A stretch of 64,000 bases of DNA from contig CM076150.1 of assembly GCA_038025085.1 (NCBI GenBank), positions 1,738,501 through 1,802,500 on the forward strand. The letters are read 5' to 3'. The position numbers were made by a program, and so were the translations under genes. Positions within the stretch are counted from its first letter, which is position 1. The number at the start of each line of letters is the position of its first letter. Shown piece after piece: positions 34,201 through 45,246 of this stretch. The notes beneath the pieces were generated by a model. That model was given only the letters and a program-made list of their open reading frames with translations, was not told the DNA's origin and made no database searches. This DNA is from Tetragonia tetragonoides. Its lineage: Eukaryota; Streptophyta; Magnoliopsida; Caryophyllales; Aizoaceae.

Positions 34201-36374
34201 TCGCAGCAAGGTCTAGACTCTTCTTGTGGTGGTTTAATAGGTGACAAGAGCGGGGAGAAACTCAGGTCCAAGGAGGTATTCCACCTCCTCCAATTGATCA
34301 AGGAAAAGGTAAGTTTGGATCAGGAGGTATTTCTTTGAAATTGGGCACTGATAAGGTTTGTTCCAGTAAGGAAATTGAGCATGGGCTTTCTTTGGAGGTG
34401 GTTGAGGAGAGATTTTTAATTCAAAGGGCAATTATAGCTCTTTCTATGACGATGATTTTAGTGTAGGGGGAAATGGTTTGTTGTTAGATGATCTTAGGAG
34501 GGCCAATTTGAGGGAGGAGTTGGCTTCACTTGTCTCCGAAACTCCTACTGTGGATTTGCAAGGTGTTGGCCTGTTCAATGAGGAGGAGGTGGGTTGTTCT
34601 TTGAGTCAAGGATTGACTAAGATGGGTACTTCACAGGTTGGGTCTTCTCAAGAGTCTGTACAACAGCCTACGCAGGCCGATTCTGTGCAACAGGATGTAG
34701 GCTCTTTGCAATAGGATGTAGCCACTAATTGTGGGGATGGTATTCTCCCAACCCCGTCACTGCCAGGTCCTACGCTTGGTAGTGAGGAGGCGGAAGAGCG
34801 AGGAAATGCAATTGGTTAGGCATTGGGTATTACTTTTGTCCATCGTATGGGTAAGAGGCAGCCCTAGGTAATCAGGTTATTTCTCGGAAAAAGAAGGGTA
34901 TGCGAGAGCTTGATCACTTAAAGTCTAGTAATCTATCATAAATTATGACGGGCGTGGGTTGAGGACAGGTTTTTTGAATAAGCATTGGTTCTGTATAGGC
35001 TTATTCTCATAGGATTATTGGTTTGGTTAGGGTCCTTCATTGAGTACGTTTCTACTCATGTATTCTTCTCTATATTTCTTAATAAAATCTTTTTTCTTAT
35101 CTAAAAATAATATATATCTAAAAATCAATAGCTCTACAATTCTTCCTCCCACAGCCAACCAATATCAAAAAACATTTCCATCCATGCTGTTTCCAACAAT
35201 AATTAATCACATCAACAAGAAGCTGTGTATGTTTCACGCTTTCACCCTCAAAAACCCATCAACTTGTACAAATTAGACCTTATAAGTTAGACGACATTCC
35301 TATCTGCCAGAGAAGGCAGCCAAAGCCAATAATCAAATATAAAAGCATATTCTAACGAATTAAAAGCAACAAAATTCACAGAAACCCACACACACGCATT
35401 ACTGCATTAGCATAACTTCAATTGTAAAACTGTGGAGATTCACCTCTAAAATCCCATCAAGTTGCACTAATGAAACCCTAAAAAAACATCCCTATCTACA
35501 AGAGAATGCAAAAAGCCAATAGTCACACATGAAAGCATAGTCTAGCGAGTTAAAAGCAACAATACAGAAACCCACACATTAGTATAACATCAATTGAAAC
35601 TGTGCTAAAAAAGCAATCAACTTCCACAAATTGAACCTTATTACAGAACATCCGTATCTACCAAAGAATGCAATCAAAAAAATTACAGAAAACCAAACAT
35701 GAATATTATAAAATCATGAGATATTGGACTCACCTATGAGCATGGAGCAAAGCCGCAGGGCCCAAATAAGATTCAGGGTTCCACCAATAGCTAGGGCAAG
35801 AAGTGCTACAACAAGCACAAAGAATACACTCATACATCCCATCAAGTTTCTTCCTATCATCCTTGCTTTGTGGGTACTCTTTCCCAATTTCAGGAGCTGG
35901 GTTCTTTCTCTTAAGCCATGGTTCAATACTCTTATACTGATTGTAAAAATTGGTCATGTCAACCACCAGATCTTTGACAACAAACATGTGGGGTAATGGT
36001 GTAATTGTTGTGGCATCACTTGATGATTTAGGGATCTTGGTGAGACAAGCTAAGCCATTACAGCCATCAATGTTCATCGCACATGAACCACAGATCCCTT
36101 CACGACAAGATCGACGGAAGGTGAGAGATGGGTCCATTTCGTTCTTGATCTTGATTAAAGCGTCTAAAACCATAGGCCCACATTCTTTGAGATTGATTTC
36201 GAAGTTTTGAAGCTCTGGTTTTGATGGGTTTTCAGGGTTCCAACGGTAGATCGAGAAGGTTTTCATTGTTTTGGTTGATGATTCGGCTTCTGACGCGTAG
36301 AGTCTGGGTTGCACGCGCCGCCACGATGGTGGTGGTTGTAGCCTTGATACACGGCGGAGGAGCCCGGTTGCCAT
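27440..36374 (-). CDS. SDH2: Succinate dehydrogenase iron-sulfur subunit, mitochondrial (complex II)
   Basis: Two exons: 36374-35734 and 27614-27440, joined at AG|A (phase 2), donor CATAG|GTGAGT, acceptor TTTGTAG|ATGG. The protein is 271 aa without stops. It has an Arg-rich, acid-poor mitochondrial presequence (first ~28 residues). Cys90, 95, 98 and 110 (CREGICGSC... C) hold the 2Fe-2S cluster; C183[10 protein letters not shown]193 and C240...C246TAAC250PKG supply the 4Fe-4S and 3Fe-4S clusters. It passes electrons from the SDH1 flavin to ubiquinone in the inner membrane, linking the TCA cycle to respiration. The length is close to the ~280 aa of other plant SDH2 proteins. The intron is 8119 bp and packed with retroelement debris, none of which touches the exons. 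Confidence 0.92.
27615..28829 (-). other. SDH2 intron, acceptor-side part
   Basis: Intronic AT-rich sequence. It contains an A34 run (28205-28238) and no recognisable coding sequence apart from background. Confidence 0.6.
28205..28238 (+). repeat. A34 homopolymer in the SDH2 intron
   Basis: Uninterrupted A run after ACGCAAAAACAG; it may be the tail of an unrecognised retroposon. Confidence 0.7.
28830..29610 (+). mobile_element. LINE fragment in the SDH2 intron (antisense to SDH2)
   Basis: Weak coding remnants in the plus direction. [20 protein letters not shown] and [12 protein letters not shown] resemble the zf-RVT region of plant LINE ORF2, which usually reads PRH..I.WL...L.T.DRL. It is decayed and lacks RT. 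Confidence 0.4.
29611..30340. other. Intronic spacer with possible Stowaway-like start
   Basis: TTACTCCCTCCATGTTTCTCC (29651-29671) resembles a Stowaway TIR next to TA. A partly matching GGAAAAGAGGGGTAA lies at 30131-30145, but pairing is poor. No gene. Confidence 0.25.
30360..31000 (+). mobile_element. 5'-truncated LINE tail in the SDH2 intron
   Basis: An open frame from about 30365 to 30817 carries the zf-RVT signature: [20 protein letters not shown], then [14 protein letters not shown] and FARQLWSQI, and ICIYHIW-like [13 protein letters not shown]. An A-rich tail near 30985-31010 follows. Antisense to SDH2. Confidence 0.65.
31001..33289. other. SDH2 intron, middle part: nothing recognised
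   Basis: AT-rich sequence with a short AT microsatellite (about 33067-33079) and a CT-rich stretch (33131-33200). No coding region or transposon end could be supported. Confidence 0.5.
33290..35100 (+). mobile_element. Probable LINE-derived remnant (ORF1-like leader joined to a 3' tail)
   Basis: A GC-richer stretch with broken coding character, including an acidic, Gln/Ser-rich segment (34460-34714) like the low-complexity parts of plant LINE ORF1. It ends CTTAATAAAATCTTTTTTCT (35078-35097), typical of LINE 3' ends here. No RT is seen between them, so it may be an internally deleted copy. Low certainty. Confidence 0.3.
35200..35700. repeat. About three diverged direct repeats near the SDH2 splice donor
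   Basis: Recurring block: Ctaac/ATCAACTTG, then GACATTCCTATCTGCCAGAG or ACATCCCTATCTACAAGAGA or ACATCCGTATCTACCAAAGA (about 35291, 35489, 35649), then AAAGCATA and GAATTAAAAGCAACAA. Spacing is about 200 and 160 bp. It lies in the intron within 550 bp of exon 1. Confidence 0.6.
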
Positions 36375-36420
36375 TTGCTACTTTGGAATGACGAAATCGG
36401 GTGTTAATGAAATTTTCTAG

Positions 36421-36429
36421 AATATATAG
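36421..36429 (-). promoter_or_regulatory. Probable TATA box of SDH2
   Basis: CTATATATT on the minus strand, about 50 nt upstream of the ATG. This would give a very short leader; an upstream start cannot be excluded. Confidence 0.35.
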
Positions 36430-38530
36430 AGTATTTCGTTTCTAAAAGCGGTGGTATTATTGGTATAGTGTCCAACTTGGTTTTAACCTGGGGTAATCTA
36501 ATTATATAAACCACTGGTGCAAAATTAGGTGGTACTGCTACGTAGTAAATGGTTAAGCCGCTAATTTTCTGGATTTGACTAGGGGTAGGGAAGGCTGAGG
36601 ACGTGGAAATTAATATGGCCGCGAGTCACTTTAGTGTTGTAGTTTGTGCTTCAGGAATCGCGGGCTGATTATGGACGGAACACTCCGAAAACCCTGGCCT
36701 TCTTAGCCCGCAATTTGAACGGATACGGATAAGATTTTTGAAAAAAATTATTTAATGGGCGGACTTAGCCCTGCCCGTTTAAATAAATGAGCGGATAAGG
36801 ACAATACAATATGGCCTGTAGGTGGGTCCATCCGGCCTGTTTAATTTTCTTTACTTCAAAAATTGTGACTGTTTTATTTGTTTGTGTGTTGTTAACTCTT
36901 ATTTTGTGTGAGAAAATACCAAAATTATCTATAACTCTTATAGAAAGGAATTTCTGACCTTTTGGTGTCAATATTTTGTACTCCTCATTTTACCTTCTCT
37001 CCATTTTTAAGGGGTTAAGTTGTCTATAAGTAATTCAGGAAAAAAGGAAAAAATTATGAGAAAAAATTATGAAAAAAAATATTAAAAAAAAATCACAATA
37101 CACGTTCCAACTCCTTCCTTCACATACCCAACTCCTTCCTTGCCATAGTAACTTCCCCACATCAATTTCCATTTCAAACTTTTTTTTTTTATAGGAATAA
37201 ATAACAAAAAAACAAAGATCTATTCAAAAACGTAGAAGATGGGGACACGTATGTTTAGAGCAGTTGTCCCTCAAACCATTTCTTTTTCCATCTAAAAAAC
37301 GGTTATGATAATTTCCTATCAATTAACAAAAATTGAAAAAATAAAAACAGAAGAGTTTCATTCTCATAAAACTGTATTTTTGCCCACAATCCCACTTCAA
37401 CTAGCTAATCGGTTTTTGTTTTCTTCCCCTCCAATATCTCTTGCTCTTGCAGTTATTGTCCAGGAACAAAACACCATGGCAGCATATCGAGTAGCCGTGG
37501 GATACTAAGGTTAGATGCTGGAGATAGATGGAGGGGATTGTGTAAACTTGAATATCTCTTTGTTGCAGTATATAAATCAGGCCGCCATATAAATCAATAT
37601 TACTCATTTTTGTTTACTTTAAATTCATAACTTGCAAATATTTGTTTGCTATAATTAATGGTTATAGAAGTTTTAATCCCGTGTTTTTAATTTTGCAGAT
37701 GTTTAAGTCCAATATCAACTGATCAAAAACGTTTCATGGAATCTTTCATCATAGTTTCAGGTCGGGAGGATCAATTTAGGTCATTTTCGGCCTGTATTTG
37801 ATGTTCTTCATCTAGTTTGACTCTAATTTCTACTCTTTTTCACTCTAGGTGGAATAAATTTCTCTCCCTTTGTGGAGTTCTTTGGTTTTTTCATTTCTTC
37901 CTCTTCGTAGGATTCTCTTTTCGCCTATAGTGTGATTTCTATTTTATAGATTCAATATGATTTTGGGGACCGGATATACATACAATCAATGGTATCAAAT
38001 AGAGTTCTGTAGGCAAGTCATTGCATTGCTCGCGGTGAAGATCTCCACTTCCGTCAAAGATGAAGATACATCAAAGGAAGCACATGGTTACTATGCATGT
38101 TGGGAGTCCCACCGAGGTGTCCTTGTCAATTGTCTTGTTAGCAAACATTGTGTTGTTACTGTTAGTATATTATAGGGTTATTTTGATTGTAGATGCAATA
38201 TGGCTTTTCTTTTAATGAAAATTTCCTATTCCCCTCTCAAAAATGTTCCATGGAATCGAAATGTGAAGAAGGTGATATGTTTCGTACACTTTTTTTTTTC
38301 ACCATTTATTTATAACTTCTACCATTTATTTTTGTACACAATTCACAATCTCAATGCATATGCTAAGTATACAGATAACTCTCATTTTTACCCTTTCCAC
38401 CGTTTGGCCTTGAATAAATATACTTTTACCCATTTTCTTTTACAAATTTCAAATCAGTGCATTTTGTGATATTTATTGACATAGTTTTATTTATTTTATT
38501 TGTTTTTATTATTTAAAAAATAATATATAA
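36430..38530. other. Intergenic region between SDH2 and the B2 pseudogene
   Basis: AT-rich. No gene is seen. AATGGTATCAAATAG (about 37988-38002) vaguely resembles a tRNA primer-binding site, and CTTTTAATGAAAATTTCCTA (about 38208) resembles a retroelement 3' end, but neither can be tied to an element. The right part probably belongs to the Helitron-like element ending at 38563. Confidence 0.4.
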
Positions 38531-38563
38531 TCATGCACCCATTGCGTGCAATAAAATACTAGT
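38531..38563 (+). mobile_element. Helitron-like 3' terminus
   Basis: TGCACCCATTGCGTGCA forms a 7-bp stem with one mismatch and an ATT loop, followed 8 bp later by CTAGT (38559-38563). A hairpin shortly before CTRRT is the Helitron 3' signature. No 5' TC end was identified, and the base after CTAGT is G rather than the usual T. Confidence 0.45.
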
Positions 38564-38589
38564 GAGTATGTGCAGTATTACGCTTGATT

Positions 38590-41320
38590 TTGGAGTTAAG
38601 TTGCATTTTAATATTAATTTTGGATAACATTATTGAGGACCTCCTCTTCCGTACCAGGTTCCCTTTATCTTGGAGAACTCCTCATTACTACATGGACCGG
38701 GCGAACTTGTACCAGGATTCATTTATGTGTATGGACTGGCGACCTGCGGAGGCTTGGGACCGTAGCGTGCTTCTGCTCGATTGCGTCTGGTATGCTTCTG
38801 ACTTTTTTTGGTTTTGTTTATTTTGTTCTGAAAAGTTGAATTGTAAGTGTTTCAACACATGAACAAATTGGGATTATACTGAATTGATGGTCAGCTGTGT
38901 AGAATATTTGTGTAGAATTATCTGGGTTGGAATTGTAGTATATAGGGTATTGAAATTTTTTGACTATTTGTTGGCTAGGGAGTTGGCATGTATTTACAGG
39001 CTCATGGGTTCACTTCACACTGGTCCATTATGCTAGATTCTTTTTCTGAGGGGACAAGGGAGTTGATTCGGGCTTCGGGTTTTGAGTCATTTTTGTCTGT
39101 TATCCCATCTTACCATTCGGGTGATACTCGAGTGATTTCCCGGGGGTTGCTAGAAGAGGTTATGGGATACCACGAACACTTTTCATACCCCTGCGGGAGA
39201 GATGTTCCCTACCCCGTATTAGTTTGTTGTACTGACGGGTTTGTCCTTTAGAGGGCGTCCTTTGTTGTACAACGCGAGCTACCATTTGCTGGTAGACAGA
39301 GTGCTTGAGCTGTATGGGCATGTTGCTCTTTTCTTTGATAGGGACTGAGTCTCCTTGTCGAAGTTGTGGGAGGCTTTGACTGAGCAAGGGGTCACTGAGT
39401 CTCAGAGGGCCCGTATCTTTTTAGCTTATCTGTTAGGGGTGACTATTTTTGCCCAGAAGAAGAGTGTATGCCAGATCGGGTTTCTTCAATGTCTGAGGAT
39501 TTGACCGTGGTACATGAGTACAATTTTAGTGCTCCTGCTTATGCTTCTTTGGTGAGATGGTGTCGACAGGCTTGTAGGCTTAGGTCGACGAGTCGGAGGA
39601 CGTCTATTTCTGGTCGTTGGAGGATACTGGAGGTAGGCATGTCTTTTTGTTCTATGTACACATGCATGTTCCGTAGTTGACTCAAATCTGATTATTTCCA
39701 CTTGTATGGCAGTTGTGGTTTTTTGAGTATTTCCCGTCTTTCAGTCCTCATCGTCCTAGTTTGAGAATGTTCCCACTAGGTGCACGGTGGGGTGGTAGAG
39801 ATAGTCATCCGTTTTCCTCTTTGGAGGATTTCCGGGTTTCATTTGAGAGCCGAGCTGCGTTGGAGGTATGTTGTTCTCGACTTGTTTTTTCGGTTCATTT
39901 GGTGTGAATGAACTCTGACCTTGCTTTCTGTAGGTGATGTGGACCACTTTTGACAATGTCCATGGGTCCTGTCTCACATCACTACCGAGTCCTACAGGGT
40001 ACCTTGCGAATAGTGTTTGAGGGACCGTTTGGTTTTGAGTGGTACTTAGGAGACCATCTGACTCGGCTGATATCTCCGCACTTTGGTAGCCATTTGGTTC
40101 CGGAGGATCCTCTCATGACCATGTTTCACTTGCGTTGTCTAAGCGTAGCTGACTTGGCCGTCGTTGTTAGGGGTGCTACAGCCATGTAGTTTGTATTACC
40201 AGAGGCTGAGGATTTAGACCGTACAACGGTATACCTCGCCTACATCTTGGATCGCTTGATGTCGGACATTACTTTTAAGGTAAAATCTTGATTCATGTTT
40301 TGTAGTTATATATGCAGCATGCTGACTTTTATGTCTTCGCAAGAGGATCGTGCGGCTCCCAGTGGGAATAGGAGATCTCGTCTTAGAGTCCCTGACAGTC
40401 AGCCCCCGAGCATAAGCTTACTAAGTATTGAGGTGAGGTATATTGGAGAGAGTGGGGGTCGCATAACGGAGGAGTTTCCCCTACATGGTGCTGATGGAGA
40501 GGCAGTAGAGAGTTTACCGTTGCCTTATGATTGTGTGTGGGTAAGCTTTTATCCTCTCTTGTTTGTTGACTTGTACTGTTTTCAAATGCTGACTCTGTCT
40601 CTTGTCTTTTTTGTAGCTGAACCGGGAACAAACTTCTCAAGTCTTCATGCTCATTCACTTGTTGAAAAAGGGCTATAGCCGGGTGATGAGCTGAGGAAAG
40701 AGTTCTCGATCCGGGACTGCAAGTGTAAGTACTTTTTGTCTTCTTGTTTAAGCAAGTGAGGTGCTTAGTTTAACATTCTTGTTTTGATCTTGTGTAGATG
40801 TCGCAGTCTTCATCTTCAGTGGGACCATGACACTCGTCGGAGAGAGCTTCTTCGACGAGTAGACCATCTTTTGCTCGGTCTCGTACTGTTGTGGTGACTA
40901 GGTCTTCTCCTGCTGAGGTGTCTGGGCCGTCTAGGCCACACCTTCATTTGCCGGAGATGTTTCCTGCAACAGGTTTTCAGCCTTCTTTGAGTAGTAGGCC
41001 CGTCTTGACTCCTATGAGTGGAGGTTGGGCAGATGCTCATGGATGGGGTGTACCTCAAGCTGGGCCTTTGCATCAAAATATGGCTACTTACTTTGCTAGC
41101 CAGGCTGCGGAGAACATCTTCGGACTGGGGCCTTCGACAGGTACCTCGTACATGCGCCTTTGTTTGATGGGCGAGATATGAGGCCTAATTACAGCAGGCC
41201 GATATACAGCTCATTCAGCATCCAGGGCTCTTTCTACTATTGGGGGGGGGGGGCTTTAGTCACGGGCCCGCTGCTGAGGATGAAGTTGATAGCAATGGTG
41301 TTGATAGCCCAAGTGACGTC
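38590..41320 (+). pseudogene. Gene B2: second copy of the seven-exon PMD gene, broken
   Basis: Same architecture as B1. Exon 1 ends near 38788; others are 39000-39632, 39713-39865, 39934-40279, about 40332-40540, 40617-40724 and from 40798. Exon 6 is 108 nt in both copies; exon 3 is 153 versus 150 nt. Matching segments include LTGLSFRGRPLLYNA (PMD core), VHEYNFSAPAYASLVRW, GPFGFEWYLGDH, EEFPLHGADGEAVESLPLPY and LNREQTSQVF. Splice sites are mostly intact. Frameshifts in exons 2 and 4 and stops (a TAG in the PMD core, a TGA in exon 6) break it. Exon 7 is Ser/Pro-rich and contains a G12 run (41242-41253). Transcribed toward A2. Confidence 0.7.
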
Positions 41321-41919
41321 GTTTGAGTAGTGTAGACTTGACTTGTAGACTTTTGACCTTTGAAATTTTGAACACATGTTTATGCATTTTATGACTATGT
41401 ATGCTATTATGACTCAATTATGCCCGTCTGATCTCTAAATATGCAACATGTTATGCAGTAAAGAGAAGGGCAAAATTTAGGAAATAAATAAAGAATAAGG
41501 TAAAAATTGCAAAAGAAAAAAACAAAAATTACACATATTATACCGCCTAAAAAAATAATAAAAAGAAAAGAAAGAAAACCGAAAAAGTTAAAAATAAGAG
41601 AGTCTCGGGTCTGTAACCGCGTTGTTTTTATGAATCGGACTCGGAACCATGTAGAATGGACCGGTTGGACGGACGAGGGAAGGACAAAAAATGGGTTGGA
41701 CCGAGGTTAGGGACGCTAGCGGCCCTGGTCACAACAGCTGGCGGCTCTGGCCCTCTGCTGAGGGCTGCTGAGGGCTGCCGACGGCTCTGGCTTTGGGCTG
41801 TTTGCGAATTTTTGAATCTTTTTATGGCCCAGTTTTTTGACTATAAATAGGATTGACGGGATGCCCAATGTCGTATCTCTTTTCAGATTTTTACTCCCAA
41901 ATTTCACAAATTTTTTATC
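41321..41919 (+). promoter_or_regulatory. B2-A2 spacer with A2 promoter
   Basis: After AT-rich sequence, a GC-rich block (41701-41800, GGCGGCTCTGGCCCTCTGC and CTGAGGGCTG repeats) precedes GGCCCAGTTTTTTGACTATAAATAGG. The TATA box is TATAAATA (41841-41848), about 75 bp before the A2 ATG. CCAGTTTTTTG is also found in the Tat LTR (23236-23246) between its GC block and TATA box. Confidence 0.5.
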
Positions 41920-42069
41920 ATGGCGAAGTCCTTTGAAAATTTGTTCGATGCTTGGTGCAAAAATCTGACTGTGGAAGATAAACTAGAATTGGCTCCCTAT
42001 TATATTTCCACCCTATTGTCTTTGAAACTGACTAAAATTCTGTGGCCTCTTCTACGATCTGCTCTGAAC

Positions 42070-42267
42070 CAGAGGCGGAACTTGCAAAAAAATACTAGGA
42101 GGGCCAAGGCTTGAACCCCCAACATCTTGTTTATGAGAAACATACTTCACCAATATGCTAAAGCTTTTTTTGTGTATATTAAGTGCAAGAACATCTATAT
42201 ATTATGGAATATTTTTTTTGGCTGGGGGGGCCACATCCCCTTCCGCCCTAATGAAGTTTCGCCACTG
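42070..42267. mobile_element. hAT-type MITE (198 bp) with 8-bp target duplication
   Basis: Ends CAGAGGCGGAACTT and AAGTTTCGCCACTG (inverted repeat of about 14 bp with three mismatches). Flanked by CTCTGAAC at 42062-42069 and 42268-42275. 8-bp duplications and CAGxGGCG ends fit hAT. It interrupts gene A2. Confidence 0.85.
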
Positions 42268-42890
42268 CTCTGAACTATTGGGATCTAGAATTGCATGTCT
42301 TCCACTTGGTAACTCTGAATTATGCCCTTTAATAGAAGAATTTGCTGCTATTACTAACATGTTGATGTTCTTCCCCCAGTTTTGCCTTATTTGAGGGATG
42401 GTTTTAGCAATAAATACAGAAAGTCTCTTGGCTTGTCATCTGCGGAAGCCAAAAGTATGATCCTTGGTGTCTATGTGGACTTGGTCCAAATCTGTGTGAA
42501 ATTTGCTTCCTCTTCTAGGCAGGATGTAATATTCAGGCATTGTCGTCGACGGGCCTTTGTACTCTGTTTATTAAACCGCCTATTGTTTGTCAATGCAGAA
42601 TCATATGATTTGGGTAGGGCCTCGTTGTTGCGAGTAGTAGATCAAATGGTTGAAGGACATTCTCCTTTACATCTGGTTGTAGGAGAAACCATTCTAGGGC
42701 TTGACAGGTTGAAGATATTGCCTAGGGAAGCATTTTCTAGCAGTCCCATGTTGCTTCAGATTTGGCTATGTGAGCACTTGAGGTTGATAGAGTCACCAGA
42801 AAAGATGATAGCTCATGGTCCTAATTCTTGGAGGAGAAGAACTTATACCGCTGCTAGTTTTCTGGTCAGGAAAAGGTTGTATAGTGAGAA

Positions 42891-45214
42891 ATTTGTTGAT
42901 ACCATTACTAAGGTCTGGCACCAACCTGTTGAAGGTCAGGCCATGAACACAATATGGCTCAAGCTGCGGAAATGCCATGTTATTCCTATTAAGGCTTTGT
43001 CTACAAAGGACTTTGGTAGTGTGGATACGAGAATTGATCTTGCTAGATCTGAATTAGTAGCTGTGCAGAATCTTATGATTGACAATCTTACTGATCCTGA
43101 CTTGGTGGCTAAGGAAAGATTTAGCTTGGCAGAGTTGGAAAAATGGTCTAATGTACAAGAGAAGATTTACAAGCAAAAATCCAAGGCTCATTGGATTAGT
43201 GTGGGAGATAGTAACTTGAAGTACTTCTTTGCTGTAATGACTGACAGATTTAACAAAAGCACCTTAACCTCCCTAGTTACTCGGTCTGGTAGGAGATTGG
43301 TGAAGAGTGAAGAGATTAAAGAAGAGGTGCTGGGTTTCTATATCGTGGTCTGCTTGGGTCCTCTGCTACTCAACTTTTTGGCATTGACATCACTGTTATG
43401 AGGAGAGGAGCCCAGCTTAACCTTGAACAACAACAACTCTTATGTGCGACTGTAACAGATATGAAAATCAAAGATGTTGTCTTCTCGATTGGAGATGACA
43501 AAGCACCTGGTATTGACGGGTTCAATGCATGTTTCTTCAAAAAGATGTGGCGTGTCATTAGCTCTGAGATATGTTGTGCTATCCATGAATTCTTCAATTC
43601 TGGTAACATGTTTCCTGTTATAAACAATATTGTGATCACTATTGTGCCAAAAGTTGCTCAACCTACATCTGTAGAAGAATTTAGGCCTATTGCATGTTGT
43701 ACCACATGGTATAAGATCATCTCTAAGGTGATTACGCATAGGCTTCAACATGTTATTGACTGTGTTGTTAGTAGTAGTCAATCTACTTTTGTGCCAGGCA
43801 GGCTTATTTCTGATAACATTTAATTGAGTCACAAGCTTGTGAAAGGGTATGCTAGAAAAAATATTTCCCCTAGATGTATGATGAAAGTTGACTTGCAGAA
43901 AGCTTATGACTCTGTTGAGTGGGGTTTTATTGAGGATGCCATGAGGAAATTGGGCTTCCCTGCTACTATTTTGCGTTGGATCATGAAATGTATCACCATT
44001 GTTTCTTATACTATCAAGCTGAATGGTGAGTACACTAAGTCTTTTCCAGCTAGAAGAGGCTTACGACAAGGAGATCCTATGTCCCCATATTTGTTTACAA
44101 TATTAATGGAGTATCTACACGAGTGCTTGTATACTCTTCATAGTAACAACCTCTTCCGATACCATCCTCGTTGTAAGAGATTGGGGATAACACATCTTTG
44201 TTTTGCGGATGATCTTCTTTTATTTGCAAGGGGTGATGTGAGTTCAGTTAGACAACTCCATGAGAAATTCACTCAATTCTCTCTTACATCTGGGTTAAAG
44301 GCTAATCTAGACAAGAGTCAAGTGTTTTTGGTGGGGTGAGCCCTACGGAGAGGGTCCAGATTTTGGATGTTTTAGGGTATACTATGGGGAGCTCCCAGTA
44401 AAATAATTTGGAGCCCCCCTTGCTAGCAAACGACTTCAGGTGACTCGATGCAAGATTCTTATTGAGAAGATGACATCTCAAATCAGAACTTGGGCTGCGA
44501 GATTTTTGTCTTATGCGGGGAGACTACAACTGATAAGATATGTTCTGTATGGCATCCAAGCTTACTGGAGCCAACTCTTCGTTCTCCCACAAAAGGTTTT
44601 GAAATTAGTTGAAGCTACTTGTAGGAGCTATCTTTGGTTCGGAGAAGCTCAGATTTCTAGGAGAGCTTTGGTGGCATGGGATAAAGTATGTCAGCTAAAG
44701 TCAGCGGGTGGTTGTAATTTGCTTAACTTAAAAATCTGGAACCAGGCTGCTATTTGCAAGCTCCTATGGGCTCTAAGTTTGAAACAAGATAAGTTATGGA
44801 TTCAGTGGGTTCATATATACTACGTGAATAGTCAGAATTTTTGGCGTATGAAATCTCCTTCTTAGGCTTCTTGGATGATAAAAAAAATCTTCCAGGCTCG
44901 AAAACATTTTGGCAAAATTGGAGATGGAGATTGGCCATCTATTGTTAGTAGAGGCAAGTATTCTGTTAAACAGGCTTATTTGAAGATTATGGGACAGATA
45001 GAGAAAGTTCAATGGAAGACTCTAATTTGCTCCAATGCTGAATCCCCGAAAGCAACGTTCATATTGTGGTTAGCCTTGTTGAATAGGCTTAGAACTAGAG
45101 ATATCTTGAATTTGTGGGGTGCCACTTCTGACACCGCTTGTGTGTTTTGTAATGGACTAGATGAGACTATGAGCCATATATTTTTTCTGTGTCCTTACAC
45201 TAGGGATGTTTGGC

Positions 45215-45246
<32 letters not shown>

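Noticed and set aside
37988..38002. AATGGTATCAAATAG as a tRNA primer-binding site
   Set aside because: Imperfect match and no LTR end or partner LTR around it.
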